The notes: a model not told the origin generated them from the letters alone. A DNA stretch of 64,000 nucleotides from Beijerinckiaceae bacterium (GCA_030684835.1 JAUXWZ010000015.1:1-64000); one strand, 5' to 3'. Counted from the first letter of the stretch, positions 19,825-29,276 are shown. Translations and numbers: made by a program.

Positions 19825-21219
19825 TCAGTAGCGATAATGCTCGGGCTTGTAGGGACCCTTTTGAGACAGGCCGAGATAATTTGCCTGCTGGTCGGTAAGC
19901 TTGGTCAGCTTCACGCCAATTTTGTCGAGATGCAGCGCCGCGACCTTTTCGTCGAGGTGCTTGGGCAGCGTGTAGACCTTCTTTTCGTACTGGCCCTGCT
20001 TGGTCCACAATTCGATCTGCGCCAGTGTCTGGTTGGTGAACGACGCCGACATCACGAACGAGGGATGGCCCATCGCATTGCCGAGGTTCACGAGGCGGCC
20101 TTCCGACAGAAGGATGATGCGACGCTCGGGGCCGATCTCGATCTCATCGACCTGCGGCTTGATGTTGGTCCACTTGAAGTTCTTCAGGCCAGCGACCTGA
20201 ATCTCCGAGTCGAAATGGCCGATGTTGCAGACGATGGCGCGGTCCTTCATGTCGCGCATGTGGTCGAGCGTGATGACGTCCACGTTGCCGGTGGCGGTGA
20301 CGAAAATGTCGGCGCGCGGGGCGGCGTCTTCCATCGTCGTGACTTCATAGCCTTCCATCGCCGCCTGCAGGGCGCAGATCGGATCGATTTCAGAAACGAG
20401 CACGCGGCAACCGGCATTGCGCAGCGAAGCCGCCGAGCCCTTGCCGACATCGCCGAAGCCCGCAACCATGGCGACCTTGCCGGCCATCATGGCGTCGGTG
20501 CCGCGGCGGATGCCGTCGACCAGCGATTCCTTGCAGCCATAGAGGTTGTCGAACTTCGACTTCGTGACCGAGTCGTTGACGTTGATGGCCGGCCAAAGCA
20601 GCGAGCCGTCCTTTTGCATGTTGTAGAGACGGTGCACGCCCGTGGTCGTCTCTTCAGAGACGCCCTTGATGGCCATCGCGCACTTTGTATAGAAGCCGGG
20701 GTTAGACTTCAGCCGGCCTTTGATGGAGGCGTAGAGAACTTCCTCTTCCTCGTTGGTCGGCTTTTCCAGGAAGGCGACGTCGCCCTTCTCGGCGCGGTGG
20801 CCGAGGTGGATCAGCACGGTGGCGTCGCCGCCGTCGTCGAGAATCATGTTCGGAACGCCGCCGTCATGCCACTCGAAGATCTTGTGGGTGTATTCCCAGT
20901 AATCCTCGAGGCTCTCGCCCTTGATCGCGAACACCGGCGTGCCGGCGGCGGCGATCGCGGCCGCAGCATGGTCCTGCGTCGAGTAGATGTTGCACGAGGC
21001 CCAGCGGACATCGGCGCCCAGCGCCTTCAGCGTCTCGATGAGCACGCCGGTCTGAATGGTCATGTGCAGCGAGCCGGCGATCCGCGCGCCCTTCAACGGC
21101 TGCGACGCGCCATATTCGGCGCGCGTCGACATGAGGCCCGGCATTTCAGCTTCGGCGATGTCCAGTTCCTTGCGGCCGTAAGCGGCAAGCTTGATATCTG
21201 CGATGGCGTAATCGGTCAT
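19825..21219 (-). CDS. ahcY: Adenosylhomocysteinase (SAH hydrolase)
   Basis: AhcY splits S-adenosylhomocysteine into homocysteine and adenosine, removing the inhibitor of methyltransferases. The 464-residue protein has the NAD-binding [17 protein letters not shown], the substrate-site [12 protein letters not shown], and the C-terminal [16 protein letters not shown] characteristic of the family. It is monocistronic, with a plausible promoter and a palindromic operator upstream and a terminator downstream. Confidence 0.98.
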   Translation of the reverse strand: MTDYAIADIKLAAYGRKELDIAEAEMPGLMSTRAEYGASQPLKGARIAGSLHMTIQTGVLIETLKALGADVRWASCNIYSTQDHAAAAIAAAGTPVFAIKGESLEDYWEYTHKIFEWHDGGVPNMILDDGGDATVLIHLGHRAEKGDVAFLEKPTNEEEEVLYASIKGRLKSNPGFYTKCAMAIKGVSEETTTGVHRLYNMQKDGSLLWPAINVNDSVTKSKFDNLYGCKESLVDGIRRGTDAMMAGKVAMVAGFGDVGKGSAASLRNAGCRVLVSEIDPICALQAAMEGYEVTTMEDAAPRADIFVTATGNVDVITLDHMRDMKDRAIVCNIGHFDSEIQVAGLKNFKWTNIKPQVDEIEIGPERRIILLSEGRLVNLGNAMGHPSFVMSASFTNQTLAQIELWTKQGQYEKKVYTLPKHLDEKVAALHLDKIGVKLTKLTDQQANYLGLSQKGPYKPEHYRY

Positions 21220-21266
21220 GTCGGTCCCGGTCTGTCTGAATGGGTCGGATCTCGTCGTCCGGGCGC

Positions 21267-21295
21267 TCTATAGCAGGCTGTCCGGGGCGAAGCAA
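21267..21295 (-). promoter_or_regulatory. Candidate sigma-70-type promoter of ahcY
   Basis: On the minus strand TTGCTT (21290-21295) and TATAGA (21267-21272) are separated by 17 bp. The -10 box lies about 48 bp upstream of the ahcY ATG. A 20-bp palindrome is located immediately upstream of the -35 box. Confidence 0.55.
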
Positions 21296-21300
21296 TAAGG

Positions 21301-21320
21301 ACATAAGGATTTCTTTATGT
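21301..21320. promoter_or_regulatory. Palindromic operator upstream of ahcY (SahR/ArsR-like candidate)
   Basis: ACATAAGGATTTCTTTATGT is a 20-bp inverted repeat with a single mismatched pair. AT-rich palindromes with ATAAAGA/TCTTTAT half-sites resemble the operators I recall for ArsR-family SahR regulators of S-adenosylhomocysteine recycling in Proteobacteria. The position just upstream of the ahcY -35 box supports a regulatory role. The regulator itself is not in the window. Confidence 0.55.
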
Positions 21321-21332
21321 GGATGTGCGCGC

Positions 21333-21776
21333 TCACCTCCCCGGGCGCTGCTGCCATGCCCGCACGCCGGGGGTCCGCTTCTGGACCATCGAGAAAAGCT
21401 TTGCGGCGTTGCCGGGCGCAAGTCGGATGCAGCCGTGAGACGCGGGGCGACCCAAAGCGCCAACGGCGCTCGTGCCATGGATCGCCCAGCCCTTGTGGAA
21501 AAAGATGGAATGAGGCATCGGCGCCATGCCGTATTTGCGCGAATAATGCATGCGCCGCAGGCTCTGCGGGCGATAGACGCCGCGTGGCGTCACAAAGCCC
21601 ATGCGGCCCGACGAGATCGCCCAATTGTGCCTTTCCCCAGAGCTGGTCGCCACGGTCATACGCTGGGCGGCAAGATTGACGCTGATGTTCACCGTTGCCG
21701 AGGCTGGGGCTGCCCACAGGACTACCAGCGCGAGGATGGCGAGGCGCGCAAAAAAGCGGACGATCTGTGAAAGCAT
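21333..21776 (-). CDS. L,D-transpeptidase (YkuD family), exported
   Basis: The 147-residue protein has a hydrophobic N-terminal segment (ARLAILALVVLWAAPASA) that looks like a signal peptide, then one YkuD domain with the catalytic motif HGTSAVG...SHGCIRL (catalytic Cys and His present). Such enzymes form 3-3 peptidoglycan cross-links or attach proteins to the wall in the periplasm. The start at 21776 (MLSQIVRFF) places the signal peptide at the N-terminus; 21824 would add 16 residues. It lies upstream of ahcY on the same strand with about 113 bp between, so probably a separate unit. Confidence 0.88.
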   Translation of the reverse strand: MLSQIVRFFARLAILALVVLWAAPASATVNISVNLAAQRMTVATSSGERHNWAISSGRMGFVTPRGVYRPQSLRRMHYSRKYGMAPMPHSIFFHKGWAIHGTSAVGALGRPASHGCIRLAPGNAAKLFSMVQKRTPGVRAWQQRPGR

Positions 21777-21919
21777 GACGCGAACTCCGGAAAACAAGTG
21801 ACGCAGGCCCCCGTCCGCCGCCACTTTCGTGGTTCTCCCGTCATTGTTGCGCCTGCGGCCAAGGCGGGCAATCTTAAGCTCCCGTTAAGGTTTACGCGCG
21901 CGCTGAGGGATTATTCCAT

Positions 21920-21933
21920 TTGATGCCGATCAA
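21920..21933. promoter_or_regulatory. FNR/FixK-type box upstream of hemN
   Basis: TTGATGCCGATCAA is a perfect match to the FNR/FixK consensus TTGAT-N4-ATCAA, 34 bp before the preferred hemN ATG. Oxygen-independent HemN is a classic FNR/FixK target. The box also argues against a hemN start at 21920, which would fall inside the operator. Confidence 0.8.
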
Positions 21934-21967
21934 CGCGGCCATGTGCGGCGTTGTCCAAACTGCCCCA

Positions 21968-23389
21968 ATGAACGCTCCCCTCAGCGCGGCTCCCGCGCAG
22001 CCTGTTCCCGCGCAACCTGCCGCGGCGCAACTTGTCCCGGCGCAACTTGCCGCCTCGCTCGTGCTCGCCGAAAAGTCCGTGCCCCGCTACACGAGTTATC
22101 CTACAGCGCCGCACTTCCATGCTGGCGTGACGCCGCAGCTTGCGTCCGGATGGCTCGCGGCGCTGCCTGCGGATGCGCGGTTGTCGCTTTATCTGCACGT
22201 CCCGTATTGCAAGGCGATCTGCAATTATTGCGGCTGCAACACCAAGGCCGCTCTACGCGATGCGCCGCTCGACGCCTATGTCGCAACGCTCCTCAAGGAA
22301 ATCGACATCGCCGCGAATGCGACGCAGGCGAGGCGTGTGTCCTTCATCCATTGGGGCGGCGGCACCCCGAGCCTTCTCGGGCCAGACCGGCTTGCGCAGC
22401 TGTGGGCGACTCTTGGCGCGCGCTTTGATCTTTCACATGTGGACGAACACGCCATCGAACTTGATCCGCGCACCGTCGACAAGCCGCTCGCGGACGGTCT
22501 CGCCGCCATCGGCGTCAACCGCGTGAGCTTCGGCGTGCAGGATTTGAACGCCCATGTGCAACAGGCCATTGGCCGCGTGCAGCCGTTCGAGATTGTTGAG
22601 CGCGCCGTGCAACTCGTGCGCGCAGCAGGAATATCCGCGGTCAATCTCGACCTCATGTATGGTCTGCCCGAACAATCCATGGACGATGTGGAGCGCACCG
22701 CGCATCTTGCCGCCAGCCTCGATCCCTCCCGGCTGGCGATCTTCGGTTACGCCCACGTGCCGTGGTTCAAATCGCATCAGAGGCTCATTGACGTCGCTGC
22801 GCTGCCTGGCGCCGCCGCGCGCATCGCGCAGGCCGCCGCCGCCCGCTCCGTGCTGGCGCGCGAAGGCTATCGCGCCATCGGCCTCGATCATTTTGCGCGC
22901 GAGACGGACGCCTTGTCGCTTGCCGCGCGCGCAGGTCTGCTGCGCCGTAATTTTCAGGGCTATGTCAACGATGACGCCGACGCGCTGATTGGCCTTGGCG
23001 CGTCATCCATTGGCCAGACGCCACATGGCTTCACGCAAAACGCCCCTGATGTTGCGGGCTGGCGGCGCATGGTGGAGACAGGCGAACTTCCAGTGGTGCG
23101 CGGCGTGGCGATCAACGATGACGATCGCCTGCGGGCCGCCGCCATCGAGCGGCTGATGTGCGATTTCGCGCTTGATTTCGGCGCGCTTTCGCAACGTATG
23201 GCGGGCAATGAAGCCGCGCTTGATGACGCGATCGCGCTGCTGGACGATCTCGATCGAGACGGCGTGCTCGTGCGCGCTGGGCGAACGGTGCGCATTACGC
23301 CGGCTGGAGAGCCCTTTGTGCGGCTGGCGGCGGCGGCGTTCGATACATACCTCCGGCGTGACGCGGCTCGCCATTCCGCAGCAGTCTAG
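21968..23389 (+). CDS. hemN: Oxygen-independent coproporphyrinogen III oxidase (radical SAM)
   Basis: HemN converts coproporphyrinogen III to protoporphyrinogen IX without oxygen. The product has the radical-SAM cysteine motif CKAICNYCGC, the family lead-in VPRYTSYPTAPHF, GGGTPSLL, RVSFGVQDLN and NLDLMYGLPEQ. The ATG at 21968 is preferred because upstream in-frame starts (21920, 21941) overlap or abut an FNR box; a later start near GTG 22061 is possible because residues about 5-40 are a low-complexity PAQ repeat. Expression under low oxygen is inferred from the box. It is transcribed away from the L,D-transpeptidase gene. Confidence 0.95.
   Translation: MNAPLSAAPAQPVPAQPAAAQLVPAQLAASLVLAEKSVPRYTSYPTAPHFHAGVTPQLASGWLAALPADARLSLYLHVPYCKAICNYCGCNTKAALRDAPLDAYVATLLKEIDIAANATQARRVSFIHWGGGTPSLLGPDRLAQLWATLGARFDLSHVDEHAIELDPRTVDKPLADGLAAIGVNRVSFGVQDLNAHVQQAIGRVQPFEIVERAVQLVRAAGISAVNLDLMYGLPEQSMDDVERTAHLAASLDPSRLAIFGYAHVPWFKSHQRLIDVAALPGAAARIAQAAAARSVLAREGYRAIGLDHFARETDALSLAARAGLLRRNFQGYVNDDADALIGLGASSIGQTPHGFTQNAPDVAGWRRMVETGELPVVRGVAINDDDRLRAAAIERLMCDFALDFGALSQRMAGNEAALDDAIALLDDLDRDGVLVRAGRTVRITPAGEPFVRLAAAAFDTYLRRDAARHSAAV
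21988..22049 (+). repeat. 15-bp coding minisatellite at the hemN 5' end
   Basis: About four imperfect 15-bp units (CCCGCGCAGCCTGTT, CCCGCGCAACCTGCC, GCGGCGCAACTTGTC, CCGGCGCAACTTGCC) encode a PAQPV/AAQLA repeat ahead of the conserved HemN domain. Period and location match the repeat at the start of folC. Confidence 0.75.
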
Positions 23390-23414
23390 GGGGCCCTGCA
23401 CGCACTGGGCGGAT

Positions 23415-23432
23415 ATGTGCGCAATCGCACAT
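23415..23432. promoter_or_regulatory. Perfect inverted repeat between hemN and the FecR-domain gene
   Basis: ATGTGCG-CAAT-CGCACAT forms a 7-bp perfect stem with a 4-nt loop, 58 bp before the FecR-domain gene start. It lacks a T-tract, so it could be an operator, an mRNA hairpin, or a weak end signal for hemN. Confidence 0.4.
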
Positions 23433-23489
23433 CCTTGCATTTCGCGAGCGGTTAAACTCTACTTCACATTCTTTCGTGTGGAGGCTTCG

Positions 23490-24581
23490 ATGGCCCGCCT
23501 GTTTCCGCTGTATCTGATCGTCTGCGCTGCGCCGACTTTCATGCTCGCGCAAGCCGCTCTTGCCCAGACCGCCATCGGCGGCGCCTCCGTTGTGGTCAAC
23601 GATGTGCGCGGCGACAACGCTGGCAAGCGCGCGCGCATCACGCTGGGCGACCGTGTGTTCGCCAATCAGGGCGTGCAGACGGCGACAGAAAGCATGGCGA
23701 AGTTTGTCTTCCTCGACGACACCAACATGACGCTTGGGCCCGACAGCCGCGCCAAACTCGATGCGTTTGTTTTCGATCCCCAAGGTGCGGGCAAGAACAT
23801 CGCAGTCACCGCCACTAAGGGCGCGTTTCGCTTCGTGTCCGGCAAGTCGCCGTCCGAGGCCTACAAGGTGACGACGCCCCACGCGCATATTGGCGTGCGC
23901 GGCACCACCTATGATGTGCGTGTGGAGAACGGCCGCACGCTCGTGGTGCTGCAGGAAGGCGTGGTTAATGTGTGCCTGCGTAACAGCGCGCGCTGCCGTG
24001 AGCTGACAGAGTCCGGGCAAAGCCTCGTCGTCACAAACGACGATATTGCGGGGCCAGCGTCCCCCGCCGATAAGCCTTGGGATTTTGCCAGTCTGTGCGA
24101 GGGCCGAACGGCGGACCTGTGCGGCGTAACGCAGTTCGCGCAAACGCCATCGCCCACGCGCCGCGCGCAGGCTACGCCCCCGCAACGCCAAGCTGCCCCA
24201 CCGCGCAGAGCCGCGCCCCAACAAAAGGCGACGCCTCCGCGCCAGACCGCGCGTGCGCCCGAGCGTCGGCCGCGGCCCGCGCGCGTTGTGCAGGTCGAAG
24301 AGTTTTACGACGAACCGGTATATGTCGGGAGCCCCGTTCCCTTTATCGTGGGAGCAGGCGCGGTGTTGCCGTTTCTTCACGGAGGCGGACGCCCTCGCCC
24401 CGGCTGGCGCCCGCCCGGCGGACGGCCTCCCCAGGGCACAAGGCCTCCGCAGGGCACAAGACCGCCATCCGGAAAACCCCCATCAATTGGCGGGCGCAGG
24501 CCGGTTGAGACAAATCGCATGGCCAGTCCCGTTCGCCAGGGATCAGTCAGGCCTTCGCGCGCAGGTTACTCAAGACGCTGA
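23490..24581 (+). CDS. Exported FecR-domain protein with proline-rich tail
   Basis: The 363-residue protein has an N-terminal signal peptide (FPLYLIVCAAPTFMLAQAALA), then a FecR domain at about 45-175 (TLGDRVFANQGVQT, FVFLDDTNMTLGPDS, THAHIGVRGTTYDV-like region, LVVLQEGVVNV), then a long Pro/Arg/Gln-rich low-complexity tail with PPQGTR repeats. FecR domains occur in signalling and surface structural proteins; no sigma factor or TonB receptor lies nearby, so a FecR-type iron signalling role is unlikely. The ATG at 23490 has a GGAG about 6 nt upstream and places the signal peptide first. Confidence 0.82.
   Translation: MARLFPLYLIVCAAPTFMLAQAALAQTAIGGASVVVNDVRGDNAGKRARITLGDRVFANQGVQTATESMAKFVFLDDTNMTLGPDSRAKLDAFVFDPQGAGKNIAVTATKGAFRFVSGKSPSEAYKVTTPHAHIGVRGTTYDVRVENGRTLVVLQEGVVNVCLRNSARCRELTESGQSLVVTNDDIAGPASPADKPWDFASLCEGRTADLCGVTQFAQTPSPTRRAQATPPQRQAAPPRRAAPQQKATPPRQTARAPERRPRPARVVQVEEFYDEPVYVGSPVPFIVGAGAVLPFLHGGGRPRPGWRPPGGRPPQGTRPPQGTRPPSGKPPSIGGRRPVETNRMASPVRQGSVRPSRAGYSRR
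24424..24465 (+). repeat. 18-bp tandem repeat in the FecR-protein tail
   Basis: Two 18-bp units around CCCCAGGGCACAAGGCCT and CCGCAGGGCACAAGACCG encode PPQGTR twice within the proline-rich tail. Confidence 0.6.
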
Positions 24582-24670
24582 GCGCGCAACAGGTCTGGCG
24601 GGCGCCGCTTGACAGCCGCTGCGCCCGCGCCGCATCAAGCCCGCATATTGAACGCGCGGGAGGATGCATT

Positions 24671-26746
24671 TTGGGCCGGTATCGCATTGGCGTGGACGTC
24701 GGCGGCACGCACACGGACGTCGCGTTGACCCACGGGGACGGCAGCGCGTACCGGATCGAGAAAGTCACGTCCACGCCGCATAATCCCGCGATTGCGGTGC
24801 TTGCAGGTGTTGATCGGCTCATCGCGTCGGGTGTCGCGCCGCACGAGATCGAATTCTTCAGCCACGGCACCACGGCGACCACCAACGCGCTGCTTGAGAT
24901 GAAGGGCGCGAAGACGGCGCTGCTCATCAACGCAGGCATGAGCGGCGTCTTTGAGGTGCAATCGCAGGGGCGTGACGGCTGGAGCCCGTTCGATCATTTC
25001 TTCCAGCGACCCGAAAAACTGGTGCGCCCGCGCCTCATTCATGAAATTTCCGGCCGCATGGATTATCTTGGCCGCGAGATCGAGCCGCTCGACGAGGCCG
25101 CGGTGCGCAAAGCGGCGCGTGCGCTGGTCGCGCAGGACGTGCAATCAATCGGCGTCTGTTTTCTCTTCTCGTTCATGAACGCCGCGCACGAGGCCCGCGC
25201 CGCGCAGATCGTGCGCGAAGAAGCGCCGGGCGTGTTCGTGTCGCTGTCGAGCGCGGTTCTGCCGCGCCTGCGCGAATGGCCGCGATTTTCAACCACCATG
25301 CTCAACGCATGGCTCGCGCCTGTGCTGGCGCGTTATTGCGCGCAGATCGCCGAAGGCCTTGATGCGCGCGGCGTCGTCACCCAGCAGCGTTTTCTCATGC
25401 AATCCAACGGCGGCGTCATGCCGCTGAACGCCGATGCGGAAATTCATGCCGTGCGCACGCTTCTGTCCGGTCCGGCGGCTGGCGTGCGCGGCGCAAGCTA
25501 TCTGCTGGGATCGATTCAAGGGTGGCGCAATCTCGTTACGATGGATATCGGCGGCACGTCCTGTGACATCGCTTTCATCGAAGCTGGCGAGCCTCTGGAG
25601 CAGGCTGAAAGCGTGATTGAGGGACGCATCATCGGCGTGCCGGCGCTCGATGTGACGACGGTGGCTGCTGGCGGCGGCTCCATTGCGCGCGTGGATGCGG
25701 CCGGCATGCCGCAAGTTGGTCCGCGCAGCGCGGGCGCCACGCCGGGCCCCGCCTGTTATGGACGCGGCGGCGCGGAGCCGACGACGACAGACGCCAATCT
25801 TGTGTGCGGCGCGCTCAACGCCGATTATTTCCTGGGCGGCGAAACGAAGCTTGATCTGGCGGCCGCGCGCCGCGCGATTGAAGAGCGCCTCGCGCAGCCC
25901 ATGGGCGTCAGCGTTGAAGAGGCTGCGGCGGGTGTGCTGCGCATTGTCAACGCGCATATCTCTGACGCGATCCGCATTGAGGCCGCCAAGAAAGGGCTCG
26001 ATCTTGCGGGCCATACGCTCGCGCCCTTTGGCGGCGCAGGGCCTGTTCATGCAGCGCTTGTCGCTGAAGACCTGGGCGTCACGCGTGTGCTCGTGCCGCG
26101 CAATCCCGGAGCGTTCTCCGCGCTTGGGCTTCTGTGTTCCGACGTGCGGCATGATTACCTGCGCTCGGAAATGGCGAGCCTTGCAACACTCGATCCGGCC
26201 CGCGCGGAAAGTTGCTTCGCAACGCTTGAAGATCAAGCGCGCGGGGAACTCGCGCGCGAGGGACTGGGCGACGGCGACGCATTATTCTCGCGCGAACTCG
26301 ATCTGCGCTATGCGGGGCAGGGCTACGAATTGCGTGTGGCGCTGGAAGGCGTACGCGCGCCGCTGGACGCTGATGCGCTGGGCGCGATTGCAATGCGCTT
26401 CCATGCGCAGCACGCCGCCGTGCATGGCCATTGCGCGGAAGATTCTGATGTCGAGATTGTCAGCTATCGTCTGCGCGCCATTGTCCAGATGCGCAAATAC
26501 GCGCCTCTGCCGCAGCCGCAAGGCGTCGCTCTGGCGCCTCCACCGCGCGGTGAACGGCGCGTCACGCTGGGCCCGCATCGCGCCTTCGATGCGGCCATCG
26601 TGCGGCGCGATGACATAGCGACCGGATGGAGCACGCGCGGTCCGGTCATCATTGAGCAAAAAGATTCAACCACGCTCGTTCCCGATGGATGGAGCGTGCG
26701 ATGTGATGAATGGTCGAACCTCATTCTCGAAAGGGCGCCCGCATGA
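24671..26746 (+). CDS. hyuA: Hydantoinase/oxoprolinase subunit A
   Basis: HyuA is the ATP-binding subunit of N-methylhydantoinase/5-oxoprolinase-type enzymes, which open hydantoin-like rings in the cytosol. The 691-residue protein starts with the actin-like phosphate loop IGVDVGGTHTDVALTHGDG and has FSHGTTATTNALLE, LSGPAAGVRGASYLLG, MDIGGTSCDIA and PFGGAGPVHA, all typical. The start is TTG at 24671, supported by GGGAGG seven bases upstream and by the motif sitting at residue 6. hyuB overlaps its stop by ATGA. The natural substrate cannot be told from sequence. Confidence 0.92.
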   Translation: MGRYRIGVDVGGTHTDVALTHGDGSAYRIEKVTSTPHNPAIAVLAGVDRLIASGVAPHEIEFFSHGTTATTNALLEMKGAKTALLINAGMSGVFEVQSQGRDGWSPFDHFFQRPEKLVRPRLIHEISGRMDYLGREIEPLDEAAVRKAARALVAQDVQSIGVCFLFSFMNAAHEARAAQIVREEAPGVFVSLSSAVLPRLREWPRFSTTMLNAWLAPVLARYCAQIAEGLDARGVVTQQRFLMQSNGGVMPLNADAEIHAVRTLLSGPAAGVRGASYLLGSIQGWRNLVTMDIGGTSCDIAFIEAGEPLEQAESVIEGRIIGVPALDVTTVAAGGGSIARVDAAGMPQVGPRSAGATPGPACYGRGGAEPTTTDANLVCGALNADYFLGGETKLDLAAARRAIEERLAQPMGVSVEEAAAGVLRIVNAHISDAIRIEAAKKGLDLAGHTLAPFGGAGPVHAALVAEDLGVTRVLVPRNPGAFSALGLLCSDVRHDYLRSEMASLATLDPARAESCFATLEDQARGELAREGLGDGDALFSRELDLRYAGQGYELRVALEGVRAPLDADALGAIAMRFHAQHAAVHGHCAEDSDVEIVSYRLRAIVQMRKYAPLPQPQGVALAPPPRGERRVTLGPHRAFDAAIVRRDDIATGWSTRGPVIIEQKDSTTLVPDGWSVRCDEWSNLILERAPA

Positions 26747-28392
26747 GGATCGATCCTGTCACCGTGCAAATTCTGCGCAATCGCGTTGGCGGTTTGATGG
26801 AGGAAATGGCGCACCGTTTCTTTCGGTCGGGCTATTCAACCATCGTGCGCGAGTCTCGCGATTTTTCCTGCGTCATCGTTGACGCCAAGGGCAGGCTCAT
26901 CGTCTCGCCGCCGATGTTCTATCACGCGACGGCGTATTATTATCTCGCGCAGAAAATCATCGCGCTTTATGGCGACACGCTGCGCGACGGCGACATGTTT
27001 GTCGCCAACCATCCCTATGAAGCCTACATGCCGCACGCGCCCGATATGGCGCTGATGGCGCCGATCATCGTTGACGGCGTGCTCGTGGGCTTTTCCGCCG
27101 CCATTGCACACAAGGCCGATATCGGCGGCACGGTGCCGGGCTCCTCCTGGGGACAGGCGGTCGAAATCTTTCAGGAAGGCTTACACATTCCGCCCATGCG
27201 CCTTTACGAGGCGGGTATTCTGAGCGGCGATATGGAGCGGCTGATCGCCGCCAATAGCCGCCAGCCGCGTCTGGTGCTGGGTGATTTGCGCGCGCAGGCG
27301 GGCGCGGTGCGCGTGGGGCGCGAGCGCATGCAATCGCTCGCGCGCGAGCATGGCGCACAAACGCTTGTGGACGCGCTCGACGCGATGATCGACGCTGCAG
27401 GCCGCGAGATGGCGGCGGCGTTCGCAACCCTGCCCGAGGGCGAGAGCGAAGCCGAGGGCTTCCTCGACGTTGACAGCGGCGAACTCGTTCGTCTGCATGT
27501 GCGCGTACGAGTAAAGAGCGGCCGCGTCTCGTTCGATTTTGCAGGCACAAGTCCGCAAACGCGCGCGCCAATCAACTTGCGGCCTGCGCTGGTCGAAGCT
27601 TGCTGCTTTCACGCGCTCATCGGATTGATTGATCCCTCGCTGCGGTATTCAGATTCCGCCCGCGCGCTGGTCGACATCAACGCGCCCGCGGGCTCCGCAG
27701 TGAACGCGCTGTCGCCCGCGCCCTGTTCCAGCTATATGAAAAGCTGCCAGAGGCTGATCGATGTGCTGATCGACGCGCTCAATCCGTTTTGTCCTTCGCG
27801 CGCAGCGGCGAATGCAGGCGGTAGCGGCGGCTCTATCGTCGTGACATGGGGGCACGGTTCTGGATCCGTCGAACGGCCGACGCATCACAATCAGCACGAA
27901 ATCTTCGGCTCGGCGTATGGTGGCGGCCATGGTTGCGACGGCGCGTCGGGCACAACGGTGCATCTGTCGAACATTTACGTAACGCCTATCGAAATCGTCG
28001 AGACCGAGTTTCCAACCCGCGTCACGCGCTTTGAGCTTGTTCCCGATTCCGGCGGCGCCGGGCAATGGCGCGGCGGTCTAAGTTTCCGGCGTGAATACAT
28101 TGTCGATCAACCCGCGACCATTCTCTACCGGGGCGACAAGGCGCGCTTTCCCGCACGCGGCGCGGCGGGCGGCGCGGATGGGCGGCGCAGCCGTTTCATC
28201 GTCAATCCCGGCGGGCCGAATGAAACGGAAATGCCTGCTAATTGCCGCGTCGAGTTGAAGCCCGGCGAGCGTTTTCGCGTGGAAGCTGCGGGCGGCGGCG
28301 GCTTTGGCGACCCCGCAAGCCGCGATGCGCAGGCCCACGCGCGCGACATCGAGGATGGCTACGTGAGCGCGCCGGCGCCAGCAATCAAGTAG
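26743..28392 (+). CDS. hyuB: Hydantoinase/oxoprolinase subunit B
   Basis: This is the partner subunit of HyuA. The 549-residue product shows the family features RIDPVTVQILRNRVGGLMEEM, DFSCVIVDAKGRLI, HPYEAYMPHAPDMALM, IAHKADIGGTVPGSSW, and the C-terminal GGGGFGDPASRD. The ATG at 26743 overlaps the hyuA stop (ATGA), indicating translational coupling and a two-subunit enzyme. No transporter or regulator of hydantoin use lies next to it. Confidence 0.92.
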   Translation: MRIDPVTVQILRNRVGGLMEEMAHRFFRSGYSTIVRESRDFSCVIVDAKGRLIVSPPMFYHATAYYYLAQKIIALYGDTLRDGDMFVANHPYEAYMPHAPDMALMAPIIVDGVLVGFSAAIAHKADIGGTVPGSSWGQAVEIFQEGLHIPPMRLYEAGILSGDMERLIAANSRQPRLVLGDLRAQAGAVRVGRERMQSLAREHGAQTLVDALDAMIDAAGREMAAAFATLPEGESEAEGFLDVDSGELVRLHVRVRVKSGRVSFDFAGTSPQTRAPINLRPALVEACCFHALIGLIDPSLRYSDSARALVDINAPAGSAVNALSPAPCSSYMKSCQRLIDVLIDALNPFCPSRAAANAGGSGGSIVVTWGHGSGSVERPTHHNQHEIFGSAYGGGHGCDGASGTTVHLSNIYVTPIEIVETEFPTRVTRFELVPDSGGAGQWRGGLSFRREYIVDQPATILYRGDKARFPARGAAGGADGRRSRFIVNPGGPNETEMPANCRVELKPGERFRVEAAGGGGFGDPASRDAQAHARDIEDGYVSAPAPAIK

Positions 28393-28524
28393 CGGCGAAA
28401 CCTTCCTCGTTCGCTGTGGCGTCCGGTTGATCAGAGCGATCCGCGCATCGCGTAAAGCCATGCCCGCTGGCCACCCGGCGCTTGCTTCGATATTAAACGC
28501 CAAATTCCTCAGTCAGAACGATCC

Positions 28525-29271
28525 ATGCCCCGTTACAAGCTCATCATCGAATACGACGGCACGCCTTTTGTGGGGTGGCAGCGGCAAACCAACGGCCAGT
28601 CGGTGCAGCAGGCGCTTGAGGCTGCCTTGAAGCGGTTTGCCAGCGAGTCCCCGCTCATCATTGGCGCCGGGCGAACGGATGCGGGCGTTCATGCCACGGG
28701 GCAGGTCGCGCACGTCGATCTGGGCTATAATTGGCGGAGCGACGAAATTCGCGACGCGATGAACTTTCATCTGCGGCCGCATCCGATTTCCGTGCTGTGT
28801 GTTGAAGCCGTCAGCGATGACTTTCAGGCGCGCTTCTCGGCCATTCGCCGTCATTACATTTATCGCATTCTCAATCGCCGCGCTCCGGGCGCGTTGCAGC
28901 GCAATTGGGTCTGGCACATCGCGCGCGCGTTGAACGCAGACGCCATGCATGAAGCGGCGCAGTGGCTTCTCGGCCATCACGACTTCTCGACCTTCCGCGC
29001 GTCTGAATGTCAGGCCAATTCACCCATGCGCACGCTTGAGCGGCTGGACGTGGTGCGCATCGGCGACATCATCGAAATTCATGCATCGGCGCGCTCGTTC
29101 CTGCATCATCAGGTGCGCTCGATGGCCGGTTCGCTGGAGCACGTGGGCTCGGGCAAGTGGCGTGTGGACGATCTCGCCGCCGCGCTGGAGGCGAAAGATC
29201 GCCGCCGATGCGGCACAGTCGCGCCCCCCACCGGCCTCTGCCTCACGCAAGTTGATTACCCCGAAGCGTGA
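28525..29271 (+). CDS. truA: tRNA pseudouridine(38-40) synthase
   Basis: TruA isomerizes uridines 38-40 in the anticodon arm of tRNAs. The 248-residue protein has [15 protein letters not shown] at the N-terminus, the catalytic Asp in [17 protein letters not shown], and the [19 protein letters not shown] segment. The ATG at 28525 gives the family length. It is transcribed toward the minus-strand pentapeptide gene and ends 5 bp from it. Confidence 0.97.
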   Translation: MPRYKLIIEYDGTPFVGWQRQTNGQSVQQALEAALKRFASESPLIIGAGRTDAGVHATGQVAHVDLGYNWRSDEIRDAMNFHLRPHPISVLCVEAVSDDFQARFSAIRRHYIYRILNRRAPGALQRNWVWHIARALNADAMHEAAQWLLGHHDFSTFRASECQANSPMRTLERLDVVRIGDIIEIHASARSFLHHQVRSMAGSLEHVGSGKWRVDDLAAALEAKDRRRCGTVAPPTGLCLTQVDYPEA

Positions 29272-29276
29272 CGTGG

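Noticed and set aside
19837-21273. A 478-codon plus-strand frame opposite ahcY
   Set aside because: Antisense shadow of a highly conserved GC-rich gene; no domain and no ribosome-binding site.
21220-21332. SAH riboswitch before ahcY
   Set aside because: The leader is short and no conserved SAH-riboswitch core was recognised; a palindromic operator is the better explanation.
21920-21967. hemN start at TTG 21920
   Set aside because: It would lie inside a perfect FNR/FixK box.
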